Shown: piece by piece, positions 19,515-28,200 of the stretch | Layout of the letters: each line of letters starts with the position of its first letter | Position numbering within the stretch: position 1 is the first letter of the stretch | NCBI GenBank assembly: GCA_910583545.1 | Contig: CAJTXM010000007.1 | Span: 33,821 to 97,820, forward strand | DNA: 64,000 nucleotides | Direction: 5' to 3' | DNA from: an uncultured Christensenella sp. | Lineage (GTDB): Bacteria > Bacillota > Clostridia > Christensenellales > Borkfalkiaceae | Notes under the pieces: model-generated | Database searches by the model: none | What the model was told of the DNA's origin: nothing | What the model saw: only the letters and a program-made list of their open reading frames with translations | Position numbers and translations under genes: made by a program

Positions 19515-19685
19515 TTAGTCGGCGTGTATTGCGCCGGTAGGGCAAACGTCCTCGCAAGCTCCGCAATCGATGCAGATATCCGGATCTACGACGTACTTGT
19601 CTGCTCCCTCAGAAATAGCCTCAACGGGGCAAGTGCCTGCGCACGCGCCGCAGCTTACGCACTCATCTGAAATTGAATGTGCCAT
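19515..19685 (-). CDS. 2[4Fe-4S] ferredoxin
   Basis: This small electron carrier of 56 residues reads MAHSISDECVSCGACAGTCP at the N-terminus and CIDCGACEDVCPTGAI at the C-terminus. Both are complete CxxCxxCxxxCP cluster motifs. GGAGGATTAACT precedes the ATG (19683-19685). It is monocistronic, with its own terminator, inside an otherwise RNA-modification and replication cluster. Clostridial-type low-potential electron transfer is expected; the partner is not evident. Confidence 0.95.
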   Translation of the reverse strand: MAHSISDECVSCGACAGTCPVEAISEGADKYVVDPDICIDCGACEDVCPTGAIHAD

Positions 19686-19775
19686 AGTTAATCCTCCGAT
19701 TAATATTACTGTTTTGAATTATAACACAAATTATTTTAACTGTAAAGGGCAAGAGAGAAAAAATTTTAATTTTTA

Positions 19776-20648
19776 TTAAATATTTTCTTTTTCCTCTTCG
19801 CCGTCCTTGCTCTCTTCTCTTTCGGAATTGCGTCTGAATTTTATATCCTTGACGGGATAATCGTGGAAAGTTATAATATCTTTTTTCTTGTCCTCGATCT
19901 TTACCCTGCATTCCATTTTGAGCATATTGACGTTGACTACAATTCCCTTGCCTTCGGGTGTTTTTACCTCCGAACCGACTTTCGGAACCTGTTTGCTTGC
20001 CTCGACGTAATAGTCGTTTTCGTATTCGAGACAGCACATCAGTCTTCCGCACATACCCGATATTTTAGTCGGGTTGAGCGATAAATTCTGTGACTTTGCC
20101 ATTTTAATGGAAACCTTTCTGATATCGGGCATATACGCCGAACAACAGCACTCCCTTCCGCAGGGTCCCAGACCGCCTATCATCTTGATTTCGTCGCGTA
20201 TTCCTATCTGTCTCAATTCTATACGCATTTTGAAAATAGCCGACAGATCTTTCAAAAGTTCCCTGAAATCCACGCGCGAAGGAGCCGAATAGAAAAAGAC
20301 GACCTTTGCTCCGTCGAACGCGAAATCGCAGTCGATAAGTTTCATATTGAGCTTGTGCTTCTGAATCTGCTCGACGGCAAGCCTCATTGCCTCGGGCTTA
20401 CGCTCGGCGTTGCGCTTAACCGCGTCCAGATCCCTCTGCGAAGCGATGCGCAAGACGGGTTTAAGCGGAGCCACGAGTCTTTCGTCCTCGATTTCCTTTA
20501 AGGGAATTACCACCGTAGCGTACTCGTGACCGCGCGCGGTTTCGACGATTACGCCCGTGCCCTTCTGATATTTATCGGCATTTTTCCCCGGCGAGAAATA
20601 ATATATTTTGCCGTTCGGAGTAAAATTCACCCCTGTAATTTTGACCAT
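19776..20648 (-). CDS. ricT: PSP1-domain protein RicT (YaaT)
   Basis: This 290-residue PSP1 protein belongs to the Ric complex, which in Bacillus promotes RNase Y-dependent mRNA processing and helps the sporulation phosphorelay. Diagnostic features are GGLGPCGRECCCSAYM (about residues 155-170) and SGMCGRLMCCLEYE (about 195-208), whose cysteines bind an Fe-S cluster. The last 40 residues are acidic and lysine-rich. The start overlaps the holB stop. The order tmk-holB-ricT matches Bacillus. Confidence 0.95.
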   Translation of the reverse strand: MVKITGVNFTPNGKIYYFSPGKNADKYQKGTGVIVETARGHEYATVVIPLKEIEDERLVAPLKPVLRIASQRDLDAVKRNAERKPEAMRLAVEQIQKHKLNMKLIDCDFAFDGAKVVFFYSAPSRVDFRELLKDLSAIFKMRIELRQIGIRDEIKMIGGLGPCGRECCCSAYMPDIRKVSIKMAKSQNLSLNPTKISGMCGRLMCCLEYENDYYVEASKQVPKVGSEVKTPEGKGIVVNVNMLKMECRVKIEDKKKDIITFHDYPVKDIKFRRNSEREESKDGEEEKENI

Positions 20649-21559
20649 TTATCGTTCTCCTCTATAATGCGAAGCATCAGATCGTACAATAGCCCCTGAA
20701 AAAACGCGTTGAATTTCAGATCCCTCGCCGCTTTGTCAATGCTCCATCCCGCATAAATCAGTGTAGGAGTCCGCCAGCAGGCGGAAACCTTCCCCTCACC
20801 GCCGCCGTTTACCTTTTCGGCAAGCGCCCTGTGGAAAGTGTTCGCTATTGCGGAAAGAAGCTCCGCCTTATATTTAGTATCACCGTACTTTGCCGCAACC
20901 CTGCCCGCGTCGGCGATATCCGTCGTAGTGCAGATGACCTCCGCGGCGTCGCTGACTTCGTTGAACCAGCCTCCGCCGACCATTCCTTCGGCAACGCCTA
21001 AAATTCCGCCGCAGTTTTCCGCCGCCGCCCTGTTAAGGGAATTGTGTCCCTTTCTTTCCAGAGCCGAAAAAATATCGTCCGCGGAAAAGGGCGGTACCGT
21101 AAGCGTCTTTACCCTTGATTTTACGGTGTCGAGCACGGGTGCAAGCGCCGTCGTGCCGAGCAGGAAATACACTCCCTCGCACGGCTCTTCGAGCGTCTTT
21201 AAAAGCTTGTTCTGAATAATGGGAGCAGTGTTTTCGAAACCGCTTACGACGACGAGTTTTTTATCGCCCTCCACGGGTTTCAGCACGCAGTCGGCAAGCA
21301 ACGCCGACGCCGAGTCGGCAGTAAATTTTTTACCGTCCTCGGGGTAAATCTTCAAATCGGAATAGCTTTCGTTGAGAACCCTTTTCCCGTCCGCGCAGTC
21401 TTCGGAAAACCCGAAAAATCTGAGCGCAAAAATTTTGAGTACGGCGCGCATATTCATACCGTCTTTAAAGTGAAGCAAATAGGCGTGCGACAGTCTGCCC
21501 TGCGCTATATCGCCCGAAAATGCCGAATACGCCGCCGTGGCGGAAATGAGTTCCTTCAA
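20627..21559 (-). CDS. holB: DNA polymerase III delta' subunit
   Basis: This 310-residue clamp-loader subunit helps load the beta clamp (DnaN) at primed sites. The N-terminus ends GRLSHAYLL, a delta' hallmark, and NKLLKTLEEP with FLLGTTALAPVLDTVKSR forms the sensor region. A canonical Walker A is absent, as is usual for delta'. Its start overlaps the tmk stop by 4 bp, and its end overlaps the ricT start by 22 bp, so all three are translationally coupled. Confidence 0.93.
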   Translation of the reverse strand: MKELISATAAYSAFSGDIAQGRLSHAYLLHFKDGMNMRAVLKIFALRFFGFSEDCADGKRVLNESYSDLKIYPEDGKKFTADSASALLADCVLKPVEGDKKLVVVSGFENTAPIIQNKLLKTLEEPCEGVYFLLGTTALAPVLDTVKSRVKTLTVPPFSADDIFSALERKGHNSLNRAAAENCGGILGVAEGMVGGGWFNEVSDAAEVICTTTDIADAGRVAAKYGDTKYKAELLSAIANTFHRALAEKVNGGGEGKVSACWRTPTLIYAGWSIDKAARDLKFNAFFQGLLYDLMLRIIEENDKWSKLQG

Positions 21560-22182
21560 TTAATTATCCCCTTTTCTTTCAAAAGCATAACAACTTTCTC
21601 GTGTATTTCTTTCTTGCTTCCGCTGCATTCAACGGCGCATATGCGCGGATAAACGTTCAGAAGCTGTCTGTATCCGCTGTATACGCGCCTATGGAATTCA
21701 AGACCCTGTTTTTCCATTCTGTCGTTTAAATCGGCTCCGTTTTTGCGCCTGAACGCCTCGTCGGGCGTTATGTCGAAAAAAACCGTCAGATCGGGCGTGC
21801 ACAGCTCGTACGCTTTTTTGTTGATATCCGCCACATATTCCTGTCCCAATCCCCTTGCATAGCCCTGATAGGCAAGCGAAGAATCTATGTACCTGTCGCA
21901 GAGAACTATCTTCCCCTCTTCGAGCGCAGGCAGGACTTTTTCTTTTATATGCTGTATTCTTGACGCGGCGTATAAAAGCGCTTCGCACTCGTCGCACATT
22001 GCGGTATTCGAGCCGTCGAGTATAATTTTGCGTATCTGTTCGGCGATAGGACTTCCGCCCGGTTCGCGCGTCAGAACGTAATCTGTTTTATTTCTATCAA
22101 GGTATTCGGCAAGCAGTTTTACCTGCGTGCTCTTGCCCGACCCCTCGCATCCTTCAAAGGTTATAAACTTGCCCTTTACCAT
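21556..22182 (-). CDS. tmk: Thymidylate kinase
   Basis: The enzyme phosphorylates dTMP to dTDP. At 208 residues it has the standard length. The P-loop is FEGCEGSGKST (about 9-19), the DRY-type motif is LCDRYIDSSLAYQG (about 94-107), and TREPGG is the substrate-binding segment. It starts 7 bp inside the end of the decarboxylase gene and overlaps holB, so it is mid-operon. The identification is certain. Confidence 0.97.
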   Translation of the reverse strand: MVKGKFITFEGCEGSGKSTQVKLLAEYLDRNKTDYVLTREPGGSPIAEQIRKIILDGSNTAMCDECEALLYAASRIQHIKEKVLPALEEGKIVLCDRYIDSSLAYQGYARGLGQEYVADINKKAYELCTPDLTVFFDITPDEAFRRKNGADLNDRMEKQGLEFHRRVYSGYRQLLNVYPRICAVECSGSKKEIHEKVVMLLKEKGIIN

Positions 22183-23510
22183 TTTTTTACCACGCAGATC
22201 TGTCCGTTTTTGAGTCCGTAAGTATACTTGTGCGACAGTACCGAAACCGTCGCGCTTGTGATCATTTCACCCGTCACTACAACGGGTATGCAGGGAGGCG
22301 CAAGACCTGCGTTTTTAGCGCACATTCTGCCGACCGCCTTGTCGAGATCTATCCACTCGCACTGACGCTTCAAAGCGTACTGAAAGCTATATGACCGCTC
22401 GCTTTCGGGCAATGCGGGTCTTTCTTTGAAAGTGTTCTGCAATCTTTTGTTTGAAACGATTGCAATTATCTGTTTTTCAAGATTAGTCAGCTCTTTCAGA
22501 TTGATATTCGCAGAAAGATAAAAAAGAATGTATCTTCCGTCCGAAAACTCGGCGTAAATTCCCCTCTTTTCCAGTCTTGCAAGCGCGAGGTCCGGAGAAA
22601 CACCCAAAGGCTTGAAATCTATCAGAAGCTTCGTCCAGTCGTCGTTTTTATAGAAAGTGAATGACGACTGTTTTTTATATTCCTCAACCGCCGTTTTTGC
22701 GCGGTCGAGAATTGCAGGCTTATTCGCAAGAATTTTAAATCCGTATTCGACGGACGCCATTATGGGAAAACTCGGCGAGGTGGTACGGAAAAGCGAAAGT
22801 GCTTCCTCTGCGACGGGAACGAGATCTTCGTTATTTACCGAAACGACGGCGCCCTGAGTGTAAGCCGAAAGCGTCTTGTGCGCCCCGTCGACCCACATAT
22901 CGGCATAAAGTCCGGCGTAACCCTTGCCTCCGAACGCAAGATGCGCGCCGTGCGCGCCGTCCACGAGCAGAAGGCGGTTGTATTTTTTCAGAACTTCCCT
23001 GTATCCGGAAAGAGGGGCGATATTTCCGTAATAGTCGGGAGAAGTGGCAAGCACGCCCGCGATATTCGGATCGTTTGAAACAAGCCTTTCTATGGTTTCA
23101 CTGTCGGGAGCCTGCAAAACGCCGTCCTGTTCCGCGCCCTGAACTATTAAAGGTTCGATACCGAACAGCTTACAGGCGTTCCATACGCTTTGGTGCGAGT
23201 TTCGGAATACAATAAGCTTGTTCCCCCTCTTCGACGCGCAGTAGGCGAGAGCAAGCACACCGCTTGAAGATCCGTCGGTGGTGATATAACTCTTCACCGC
23301 ACCGCAGATTTTTGCGATATCTTTCTGCGCCTTTGCTATCGCGCCCGTCGGATTGAGAAGATTGTCCGTATAGGTAAGCTCTGTCACGTCGATCGGAGCG
23401 TCCTTGAACCTGGACTTGAAATCTCCGCTTCCCTTATGACCGGGCATATGAAAAAGCTTACAAGCTTTACTATTCTTTTTTATTTGAGTATATATACAGT
23501 AATCGTACAT
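22176..23510 (-). CDS. Orn/Lys/Arg decarboxylase family protein (YaaO-like)
   Basis: This PLP-dependent decarboxylase of the SpeA/CadA fold is 444 residues long when started at MYDYCIYTQI (ATG 23508-23510, AAGGA upstream). A 25-codon longer frame would run into repeat C and is rejected. FHMPGHKGS, TDGSSSGVLAL and the PLP lysine in VDGAHKTLSAYTQG are visible. The position upstream of tmk equals Bacillus yaaO. Substrate (arginine, lysine or ornithine) cannot be decided from sequence. Confidence 0.88.
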   Translation of the reverse strand: MYDYCIYTQIKKNSKACKLFHMPGHKGSGDFKSRFKDAPIDVTELTYTDNLLNPTGAIAKAQKDIAKICGAVKSYITTDGSSSGVLALAYCASKRGNKLIVFRNSHQSVWNACKLFGIEPLIVQGAEQDGVLQAPDSETIERLVSNDPNIAGVLATSPDYYGNIAPLSGYREVLKKYNRLLLVDGAHGAHLAFGGKGYAGLYADMWVDGAHKTLSAYTQGAVVSVNNEDLVPVAEEALSLFRTTSPSFPIMASVEYGFKILANKPAILDRAKTAVEEYKKQSSFTFYKNDDWTKLLIDFKPLGVSPDLALARLEKRGIYAEFSDGRYILFYLSANINLKELTNLEKQIIAIVSNKRLQNTFKERPALPESERSYSFQYALKRQCEWIDLDKAVGRMCAKNAGLAPPCIPVVVTGEMITSATVSVLSHKYTYGLKNGQICVVKKW

Positions 23511-23537
23511 AATAAAATCCTTATTAAAATCAGCCAC

Positions 23538-23662
23538 AATCGTTTTCAAGAAGCGAGTTATACAAGGAAACTGCGCAAACCGCAAGGGAGTTTACATTGA
23601 AGTAAATGACCGAAGCGGTGCGTAAAGTTGACGCAGTAGAACGACGCTTATCGGAAACGATT
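23538..23662. repeat. Structured intergenic element, copy C
   Basis: Outer stem AATCGTTT/AAACGATT (23538-23545 with 23655-23662), AAGCG/CGCTT (23551-23555 with 23645-23649), ACTGCG/CGCAGT, and ACCGC/GCGGT enclosing TTTAC/GTAAA with GGGAG and TGACCGA flanks. Stem sequences differ from copies A and D, yet pairing is kept. The right arm overlaps the first base of the lysS stop codon (reverse strand). It lies between lysS and the decarboxylase. Confidence 0.8.
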
Positions 23663-25173
23663 TATTTCTTGGGTTTCATCGTGGGGAACAATAACACATC
23701 CCTGATAGTCGGGCTGTCGGTGAGAAGCATAACGAGCCTGTCAACGCCGAAGCCGAGACCGCCGGTAGGGGGCAGACCGTATTCGAGAGCGGTTATGAAA
23801 TCCTCGTCTATCTGCGCGTTGCAGTTCGGTTCCTGAGCGCGCTTTTCGGCTACCTGTTTTACAAATCTCTGTTTCTGGTCTATGGGGTCGTTGAGTTCGG
23901 AGAACGCGTTGCCGTATTCGTGTCCGCAGATGAAGTATTCAAACCTCTGCGTGAAAGCAGGGTCGTCCTCCTTGCGCTTGGCAAGCGGAGAATTCTCCAC
24001 GGGATAGTCGTATATAAACGTAGGCTGAACGAGCTTGTCCTCGCAGAAAGCGTCGAATAAAGCAATTAATACGTGACCCTTTGTTGCCCTATCGCCTTCG
24101 GGAACTTCGCAGTGAAGTTTCTTCGCGCACTCGCGCGCGTCCGCGTCCGTCTTCCACGCGTCATAGTTGGCTCCGCTGAATTTTTTGACCGCCTCTTTCA
24201 TAGTCAGGCGTTCCCACTTTTCACCGAGCCGAAGCTCGGTGCCCTGATAGGTTATATCGGTTGTGCCGAGGACGTTTTTCGCAATTGCCTTGTACATATC
24301 CTCGACCAAATCCATCATTGCAAAGTAATCGCAGTAAGCCTGATACAGTTCGACCGTAGTAAATTCGGGGTTGTGATAGGCGTCCATTCCTTCGTTGCGG
24401 AAAATTCTGCCGACCTCGTAAACGCGTTCCAGACCGCCGACTATAAGCCGTTTTAAATACAGCTCCGTCTCTATTCTCAGATACATATCGATATCGAGCG
24501 CGTTGTGTTTTGTTTTGAAAGGACGCGCCGCCGCGCCGATTTCAAGCGTAGTCAGAACAGGCGTATCCACTTCGAGATAACCGCGTCCGTCGAGGAAAGA
24601 GCGTATCTCCCTGAATATCTTCGAACGCGTGATAAACGCTTTCTTTACGTCGGGATTGACAATGAGATCGAGATCCCTCTGACGGTATCTTATATCGGGG
24701 TTAGTCAGTCCGTGCTGTTTTTCGGGAAGGGGGCGCAGGCACTTGGTAAGCATTTCCAGATGCTCGCAGTGAATTGAAATTTCCCCCGTCTGCGTTTTGA
24801 AAACGAAGCCCTTTATGCCGATAATATCGCCGATATCGTAGTCCTTTTTAAAAGACGCGTAAACGTCCTCGCCCACGTCGTCGCGGCGGACGTAGAGCTG
24901 AATCTGCCCGTCCCTGTCGGAAATGTGACAGAACGAAGCTTTGCCCATTATGCGCCTTGACATAAGCCTGCCGGCAAGCGAAACCGTCTTTCCCTCCAAC
25001 TCCGCGAATTTATCGCGTACGGACGCGGAATTTTCGGTTGCCGGGTAGCTGACTTTTACGAAAGGGTTATTGCCCTCGTCGCTCATTTTCTGTAATTTTT
25101 CACGGCGGATCCTCGCCTGCTCGGCAAGCTCCTCTTCCGAAGGCTCGTCCGCGGTCAGTATTCTCTCATCCAT
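23662..25173 (-). CDS. lysS: Lysyl-tRNA synthetase, class II
   Basis: The enzyme charges tRNA-Lys. It is 503 residues long when started at MDERILTADE (ATG 25171-25173, with GAGG upstream); a TTG five codons earlier is the alternative. The N-terminal anticodon-binding OB fold covers about 60-170. Motif 2 is VYEVGRIFRNEG and motif 3 is GLGFGVDRLVML at the C-terminus. It follows greA closely, a common pairing in Firmicutes. The stop lies in repeat C. Confidence 0.97.
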   Translation of the reverse strand: MDERILTADEPSEEELAEQARIRREKLQKMSDEGNNPFVKVSYPATENSASVRDKFAELEGKTVSLAGRLMSRRIMGKASFCHISDRDGQIQLYVRRDDVGEDVYASFKKDYDIGDIIGIKGFVFKTQTGEISIHCEHLEMLTKCLRPLPEKQHGLTNPDIRYRQRDLDLIVNPDVKKAFITRSKIFREIRSFLDGRGYLEVDTPVLTTLEIGAAARPFKTKHNALDIDMYLRIETELYLKRLIVGGLERVYEVGRIFRNEGMDAYHNPEFTTVELYQAYCDYFAMMDLVEDMYKAIAKNVLGTTDITYQGTELRLGEKWERLTMKEAVKKFSGANYDAWKTDADARECAKKLHCEVPEGDRATKGHVLIALFDAFCEDKLVQPTFIYDYPVENSPLAKRKEDDPAFTQRFEYFICGHEYGNAFSELNDPIDQKQRFVKQVAEKRAQEPNCNAQIDEDFITALEYGLPPTGGLGFGVDRLVMLLTDSPTIRDVLLFPTMKPKK

Positions 25174-25197
25174 TTCTGTACCTCGCAAGTTTTCTCT

Positions 25198-25668
25198 TTA
25201 AGATATTTTAAGTATTTTCAGCGTATAACTCGAACCGTCGGGACAGACGACGGAAGCCTTGTCGCCGACGTGCTTTCTCATAAGCGCAGATCCCACGGGA
25301 GAATCGATGGAAATTTTGCCGTGCAGGGCGTCGACCTCGGTTATGGAAGTTATGGTATAGACTTCCTCTTCCTCCATATCCTCGTCGAATACGGTCACAA
25401 CGCTGTTAAGGTGAACGTAACTGTTGTCCGTGACCTCTTCCCTTACGTCGGCGTTCTTTATCTTGTACTCGATTTCGGCAATTTTGCCCTCGTTGGAACG
25501 CTGTTCCTCTCTTGCCGCGTCGTACTCGGCGTTTTCGGACAAATCGCCGTGACTGCGCGCCTCTGCAATGCGCTCGATTATTTCCTGACGCTTGACTTTT
25601 ACAAGATAGTCAAGCTCCTTTTTCAAATCGTCGAGATTCTTTTGCGTCATTACAAACTGTTCTGCCAT
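25198..25668 (-). CDS. greA: Transcription elongation factor GreA
   Basis: GreA rescues backtracked RNA polymerase by stimulating transcript cleavage. At 156 residues it has the standard length. The N-terminal coiled coil carries DLSENAEYDAAREEQ, whose acidic residues act at the polymerase active site. The C-terminal FKBP-like domain ends with SPVGSALMRKHVGD. AAGAGG precedes the ATG. It is first in the greA-lysS operon. Confidence 0.97.
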   Translation of the reverse strand: MAEQFVMTQKNLDDLKKELDYLVKVKRQEIIERIAEARSHGDLSENAEYDAAREEQRSNEGKIAEIEYKIKNADVREEVTDNSYVHLNSVVTVFDEDMEEEEVYTITSITEVDALHGKISIDSPVGSALMRKHVGDKASVVCPDGSSYTLKILKIS

Positions 25669-25699
25669 TATTTACCTCTTTTAAAGATTATTCTGTCTT

Positions 25700-25737
25700 A
25701 TAAAAACAAAGCTATTCCGATTGTGCGACAATCGGAA
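25700..25737 (-). terminator. Probable terminator of the aminotransferase gene
   Basis: Stem TTCCGATTGT/ACAATCGGAA with a 3-nt loop (25715-25737), followed on the minus strand by TAGCTTTGTTTTT. The T-run is interrupted, so strength is uncertain. Confidence 0.55.
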
Positions 25738-25804
25738 CAGATTTCTACTCTATTATATATTCACACCGGCGTTTTGTCAAACGAATTAGGCTCGGCTCGA
25801 AGTT

Positions 25805-26980
25805 TTAACATTTTTTGTTCACACCGACGAACTGCGATATTCTCTGCACCGCGGTTTTTATATTTTCCATAGACGCCGAATACGAACAGCGAATAAAATT
25901 TCTGCCCGATTCGCCGAACGCCGAACCGCCGACGACTGCAACTTTCTGCTCCTTTAAAAGTTTATAGGAAAACTCGTCGCCGTCCATTCCCGTGCTTTCC
26001 ACCGACGGAAAGACGTAAAAAGCGCCGCAGGGCTTTGCACATTCAAGCGAAAGCGCGTTCAGCTCCCCCGCCAGATATTCGCCCCGTCTTCGGTACTCTT
26101 CCTTCATTTTCTCAACGTCGGAAAAATTATTTTTAAGCCCCGATTTTAACGCTTCCAAAGCGGCGCACTGCGAAGCCCGCGGCGCGCACATCAGGGCGTA
26201 CTGGTGTATTTTAAACATAGCTTCGTCTATTTTTTCGGGAGCGCAGACGAATCCGACGCGCCAGCCCGTCATAGCAAAAGCCTTTGAAAAACCGCCTATA
26301 TACACCGTTCGCTCCGCCATATCCCCTATCGAACTGATGGAAACGTGTTTTCCGCAATAGGACAGCTCGGCATAGATTTCGTCGGAAATTACTAAAAGGT
26401 CGTTTTTTACTACGGCAGGGATTATCGCCTGCAAGTGCTCTTTTGTCATAACCGCGCCCGTAGGATTGTTGGGGTAGGCAAGTATTAAAGCTTTTGTCTT
26501 GTCGGTAACTTTTTTTTCAATCTCTCCGTACGTTAATATAAATCCGTTTTCCTTTTTACAGGGAACGGCAACCGCTGTTCCGCCCGACAAAGTAATAAGC
26601 GGAGCATACGCCACATACGAGGGCTCCGGCACGAGCACCTCGTCCCCGAACCCGACGGCCGCCCTCAGCGCAAGGTCTATAGCTTCGCTTGCGCCGACGG
26701 TGACTATTATGTGTTCGGGCGGATAGCAAACGGAAAAGCGCCTGAAAAGATACTCGCTTATCAGTCCGCACAGACTATCGAGTCCGCGGTTTGCGGTATA
26801 CTGCGTTTCCCCCCGTTCTATCGAGCGGACGGCGGAAGCGCGCACGTTTTCGGCGGTGATAAAATCGGGTTCGCCGACGCCGAGCGAAATAGCTCCCTCC
26901 GTCCGGCTTACCAGATCAAAAAACTTTCTTATACCGCTCGGCTTTAACGCCTGCGCTCTTGCATTCAAAAAATTTCTCAT
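25805..26980 (-). CDS. Class I/II PLP-dependent aminotransferase
   Basis: This 391-residue fold-type I aminotransferase resembles aspartate/aromatic aminotransferases of the PatA type. GVGEPDF near the N-terminus, AYPNNPTGAV, SDEIYAEL and the PLP lysine in GGFSKAFAMTGWRVGF are present, as is the C-terminal FIRCSYS arginine. The start MRNFLNARAQ fits relatives. It stands alone, divergent from the small gene at 27053. The amino donor and acceptor cannot be set from sequence. Confidence 0.9.
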   Translation of the reverse strand: MRNFLNARAQALKPSGIRKFFDLVSRTEGAISLGVGEPDFITAENVRASAVRSIERGETQYTANRGLDSLCGLISEYLFRRFSVCYPPEHIIVTVGASEAIDLALRAAVGFGDEVLVPEPSYVAYAPLITLSGGTAVAVPCKKENGFILTYGEIEKKVTDKTKALILAYPNNPTGAVMTKEHLQAIIPAVVKNDLLVISDEIYAELSYCGKHVSISSIGDMAERTVYIGGFSKAFAMTGWRVGFVCAPEKIDEAMFKIHQYALMCAPRASQCAALEALKSGLKNNFSDVEKMKEEYRRRGEYLAGELNALSLECAKPCGAFYVFPSVESTGMDGDEFSYKLLKEQKVAVVGGSAFGESGRNFIRCSYSASMENIKTAVQRISQFVGVNKKC

Positions 26981-27003
26981 ATACTATGTATGCAAAGATT
27001 GAC

Positions 27004-27032
27004 TTTACTTTTGTCTTAATTTGGTTTATAAT
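27004..27032 (+). promoter_or_regulatory. Promoter of the 85-residue protein gene
   Basis: TTTACT (27004-27009), a 17-bp spacer and TATAAT (27027-27032). It is followed by AAAGGAA before the ATG at 27053. Confidence 0.55.
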
Positions 27033-27052
27033 TTTACCGTAAAGGAAATGAA

Positions 27053-27310
27053 ATGTTTAAAATCTGGGCAAAAATTTTAAAAGACGGAAAAATTATCAAA
27101 CAAGCCGTCTATCAGAGCGAAGATAAATTCGCATATTCGAAGTTTTTTAATTACCTTGCGGATATCTGCGAGGAGCTTGACATTGCCACGCCCGTTCTGC
27201 TGAAAACGCATATATTCAATTACGCAAAGTTTTCAACCGTGAGGTTTATTCCGCGCGACTTTGCCGAAACCGTTGATTTTGACAAACTTATCTTAGAAAA
27301 TATCACTTAA
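27053..27310 (+). CDS. Small conserved-looking unknown protein
   Basis: This 85-residue soluble protein is not recognised. It reads MFKIWAKILKDGKIIKQ at the start and has a mixed alpha/beta appearance with no Cys pairs beyond a single Cys. A good ribosome-binding site (AAAGGAA) and promoter precede it. Codon use resembles neighbouring genes, which supports a real gene. It is followed within 65 bp by a small membrane protein. Confidence 0.65.
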   Translation: MFKIWAKILKDGKIIKQAVYQSEDKFAYSKFFNYLADICEELDIATPVLLKTHIFNYAKFSTVRFIPRDFAETVDFDKLILENIT

Positions 27311-27372
27311 AAAAAGTTGTGACCTCTTGTTGGTTTGCGTTTACTTTTTTAAGTTCTGCGCATAATGAGTAT

Positions 27373-27582
27373 ATGAAACTCACCTGTTATTTATGTGTTG
27401 CAATGCTCGTTACCTTAGCCGTATTCGGGGGCATATATGCCTTTACCGGTTTTAACGCACTGCTTTTTCTGTGTCTGAATAACCAAACCGTTTACCGCAG
27501 TTTTCTTGCCGTGACGTTCGTCGCCTCGCTTTTTACAGTCTATTCTCTGATAGTTTTCAAACCGTTCAGAGGCTTAAAATAA
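27373..27582 (+). CDS. Small two-helix membrane protein, DUF378-like
   Basis: This 69-residue protein starts at MKLTCYLCVAMLVTLA (ATG 27373-27375). Two membrane helices (about residues 5-28 and 44-64) flank a short polar loop, resembling small DUF378-type proteins, though the match is by eye. CATAAT at 27361-27366 ends 6 nt before the ATG and no ribosome-binding site exists, so the message may be leaderless. A frame beginning 18 codons earlier (27319) would place coding over the promoter and is rejected. Confidence 0.55.
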   Translation: MKLTCYLCVAMLVTLAVFGGIYAFTGFNALLFLCLNNQTVYRSFLAVTFVASLFTVYSLIVFKPFRGLK

Positions 27583-27586
27583 AAAT

Positions 27587-27617
27587 AACCGTGCATTTCT
27601 GCACGGTTGCTTTTTTA
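27587..27617 (+). terminator. Terminator of the small membrane protein gene
   Basis: Stem AACCGTGCA/TGCACGGTT followed by GC and a T-run. It sits between convergent genes and may also serve the SLOG gene. Confidence 0.85.
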
Positions 27618-28100
27618 TTTGAATTCAAATATGTTAATAATGTGCTTATGCTTTTTTTGTGCGTATTCGACAGCAATTCTTGTTCCGCTTTTCTTTTCGT
27701 CTGCTAAACAATAGTCTTTATCAAAATAAGTAACTAAGATGTCGCACCTGTCAATCATAATCTGATTTCTTTTTACATATGTACAACGCCCTGCGCCTAT
27801 AAGTTCTTCAGGAAAGACGGTTTCATCATACATAGTTAAAAGAAAACTTTTATACATATTGCTTATCGTCGGATATCTTGAACGAATATTTATTCGTTGA
27901 ATAAGCGGAAAATATTTTTGTTTGAGATAAGTTACGACGGCAAGACTTACATCGTCGAAATGTCCAACTCCTCCAAACAAAAATGTTTCTGCATTTACTT
28001 CGTTAATAAGTTTATAAATAACTGAATTTATTATTTTTGCCGTTTCCCTGTTTTGTCTTAAATTTCTATGTCCTATAAATGCGACAGTCATTGTTTTCAT
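27615..28100 (-). CDS. SLOG-domain protein (DUF1273/YpsA-like), copy 1
   Basis: This 161-residue Rossmann-like SLOG protein, a family thought to bind nucleotides or nucleotide-derived ligands, starts MKTMTVAFIGHRNLRQ. The IGHR motif (about residues 9-12) is typical. LFGGVGHFDD (about 41-50) and the C-terminal SGTRIAVEYAQKKHKHIINI complete the fold. A paralogue lies at 37808. It diverges from an RHH regulator, with 10-bp phased repeats between them, so the two may form one regulated module. The ligand is unknown. Confidence 0.75.
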   Translation of the reverse strand: MKTMTVAFIGHRNLRQNRETAKIINSVIYKLINEVNAETFLFGGVGHFDDVSLAVVTYLKQKYFPLIQRINIRSRYPTISNMYKSFLLTMYDETVFPEELIGAGRCTYVKRNQIMIDRCDILVTYFDKDYCLADEKKSGTRIAVEYAQKKHKHIINIFEFK

Positions 28101-28120
28101 CAGTATTCTTTCCCTTGTCA

Positions 28121-28170
28121 GTTTTATCGTGTTTTATATTGTTTTACACTATTTTATCGTGTTTGTCAAT
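28121..28170. promoter_or_regulatory. 10-bp phased repeats between SLOG and RHH genes
   Basis: Five successive decamers (GTTTTATCGT, GTTTTATATT, GTTTTACACT, ATTTTATCGT, GTTTGTCAAT) place the same T-rich face on one side of the helix. TTTTATCGTGTTT occurs twice 30 bp apart (28122 and 28152). On the minus strand, TTGACA (28164-28169) begins a likely promoter of the SLOG gene. This looks like a ribbon-helix-helix operator. Confidence 0.6.
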
Positions 28171-28200
28171 ATTATACAAGATATTTATTATAATAAAAGT

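Noticed and set aside
19237..19518. Plus-strand frame of 93 codons over element B
   Set aside because: It spans the 5' part of trmN6 antisense, the structured repeat and the ferredoxin terminator. No ribosome-binding site is seen, and the other copies of the element do not keep the frame.
23511..23585. Longer N-terminus for the decarboxylase
   Set aside because: The extra 25 codons lie in structured element C, while the internal ATG at 23510 has a ribosome-binding site and matches the family start.
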